Both the position numbers and the translations under genes were made by a program. Source: Pirellulales bacterium (GTDB lineage: Bacteria; Planctomycetota; Planctomycetia; Pirellulales; Thermoguttaceae). Taken from it: a stretch of DNA of 6,816 nucleotides. This document shows, in pieces, positions 6,692-6,816 of this stretch; position 1 is the stretch's first letter, and each line of letters opens with the position of its first letter. The stretch is from NCBI GenBank assembly GCA_030642635.1, contig DAOWNK010000177.1:1-6816 (forward strand), given 5' to 3'. Below the pieces are notes generated by a model that saw nothing but the letters and a program-made list of their open reading frames with translations, had not been told where the DNA came from and did not search any database.

Positions 6692-6816
6692 GTGTGCCGT
6701 GTAAAGGCGGCGATTTTCAGTGGGTGCGAATCCCACCCGGCAACTTGTTGCTCCAGCCGGTAGCACTTGGAGCAGTGGAAGGAGGTAACGACTTCTGCTG
6801 AAGCACTTCAAGAAAA
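6692..6816 (+). mobile_element. 5' end of a probable group II intron (domain I, continues past the window)
   Basis: From 6692 the plus strand begins GTGTG, matching the GUGYG 5' splice consensus of group II introns. Stem-forming segments then follow closely: GTGGG/CCCAC (6720-6724 with 6732-6736, loop TGCGAAT), GCAAC/GTTGC (6740-6744 with 6747-6751), GCTCCA/TGGAGC (6750-6755 with 6768-6773), GCAG-tg-GAAG/CTTCTGC (6772-6781 with 6792-6798) and TGAAG/CTTCA (6799-6803 with 6806-6810). Two of these overlap, so they are alternatives. The GTGGGTGCGAATCCCACCCGG stretch resembles the early domain I region of bacterial group II introns as I remember them. No coding frame is visible. The maturase/reverse transcriptase and domains V-VI would lie beyond the right edge. 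It could instead be another structured RNA. Confidence 0.6.

Noticed and set aside
6720..6736. tRNA T-arm-like stem GTGGG-TGCGAAT-CCCAC
   Set aside because: The loop lacks the TTC start, and no acceptor, D or anticodon arms can be found around it; it fits better as one stem of the intron-like RNA.
6692..6816. Cobalamin or other riboswitch
   Set aside because: I could not find the conserved cobalamin box or another riboswitch core, and no downstream gene is visible to regulate.

Overview
The window looks like part of a planctomycete chromosome, probably Phycisphaerae or a related uncultured lineage. This is inferred from several signs: coding style and moderately high GC, a short CPxC zinc ribbon fused to a membrane protein, a YacL-type membrane PIN-TRAM protein, and hairpin-forming repeats in every intergenic gap. 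No rRNA or marker gene is present, so the taxonomy is soft.

Layout. (1) Positions 1-2895 (+) hold the C-terminal ~93% of an HAE1/AcrB-type RND efflux pump inner-membrane subunit; its start lies off the left edge. (2) Positions 2892-3054 hold a nested inverted-repeat element between two convergent genes, and its outer arms contain the stop codons of both. (3) Positions 3051-4052 (-) encode a four-helix membrane protein with a PIN nuclease domain and a C-terminal TRAM domain. (4) Positions 4053-4316 are a divergent intergenic region. It holds a ~116-base cluster of three related hairpins, two of them inverted copies whose stems differ by compensatory changes. (5) Positions 4317-6560 (+) are a tight three-gene set: a zinc-ribbon five-helix membrane protein, a small two-helix His-containing membrane protein, and a radical SAM enzyme of the AmmeMemoRadiSam type (AmrS/PflA-like) with a twin-arginine signal. 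Gene spacing is 4 nt, then a 28-nt overlap. (6) Positions 6561-6691 hold a long imperfect hairpin of the same family as the outer arms in (2). (7) From about 6692 to the right edge the sequence has no convincing gene but folds as a structured RNA. It begins GTGTG and reads like the 5' end (domain I) of a group II intron running out of the window.

How the genes fit together. The RND pump and the PIN-TRAM gene meet tail to tail and are probably unrelated. The three-gene set is the most interesting unit. It pairs a radical SAM enzyme predicted to be exported or membrane-tethered with two small membrane proteins, one of which has histidines spaced as in b-type cytochromes. This could be an envelope redox or radical-chemistry module, but no substrate or partner (AmrA/AMMECR1 or AmrB/Memo) is visible here.
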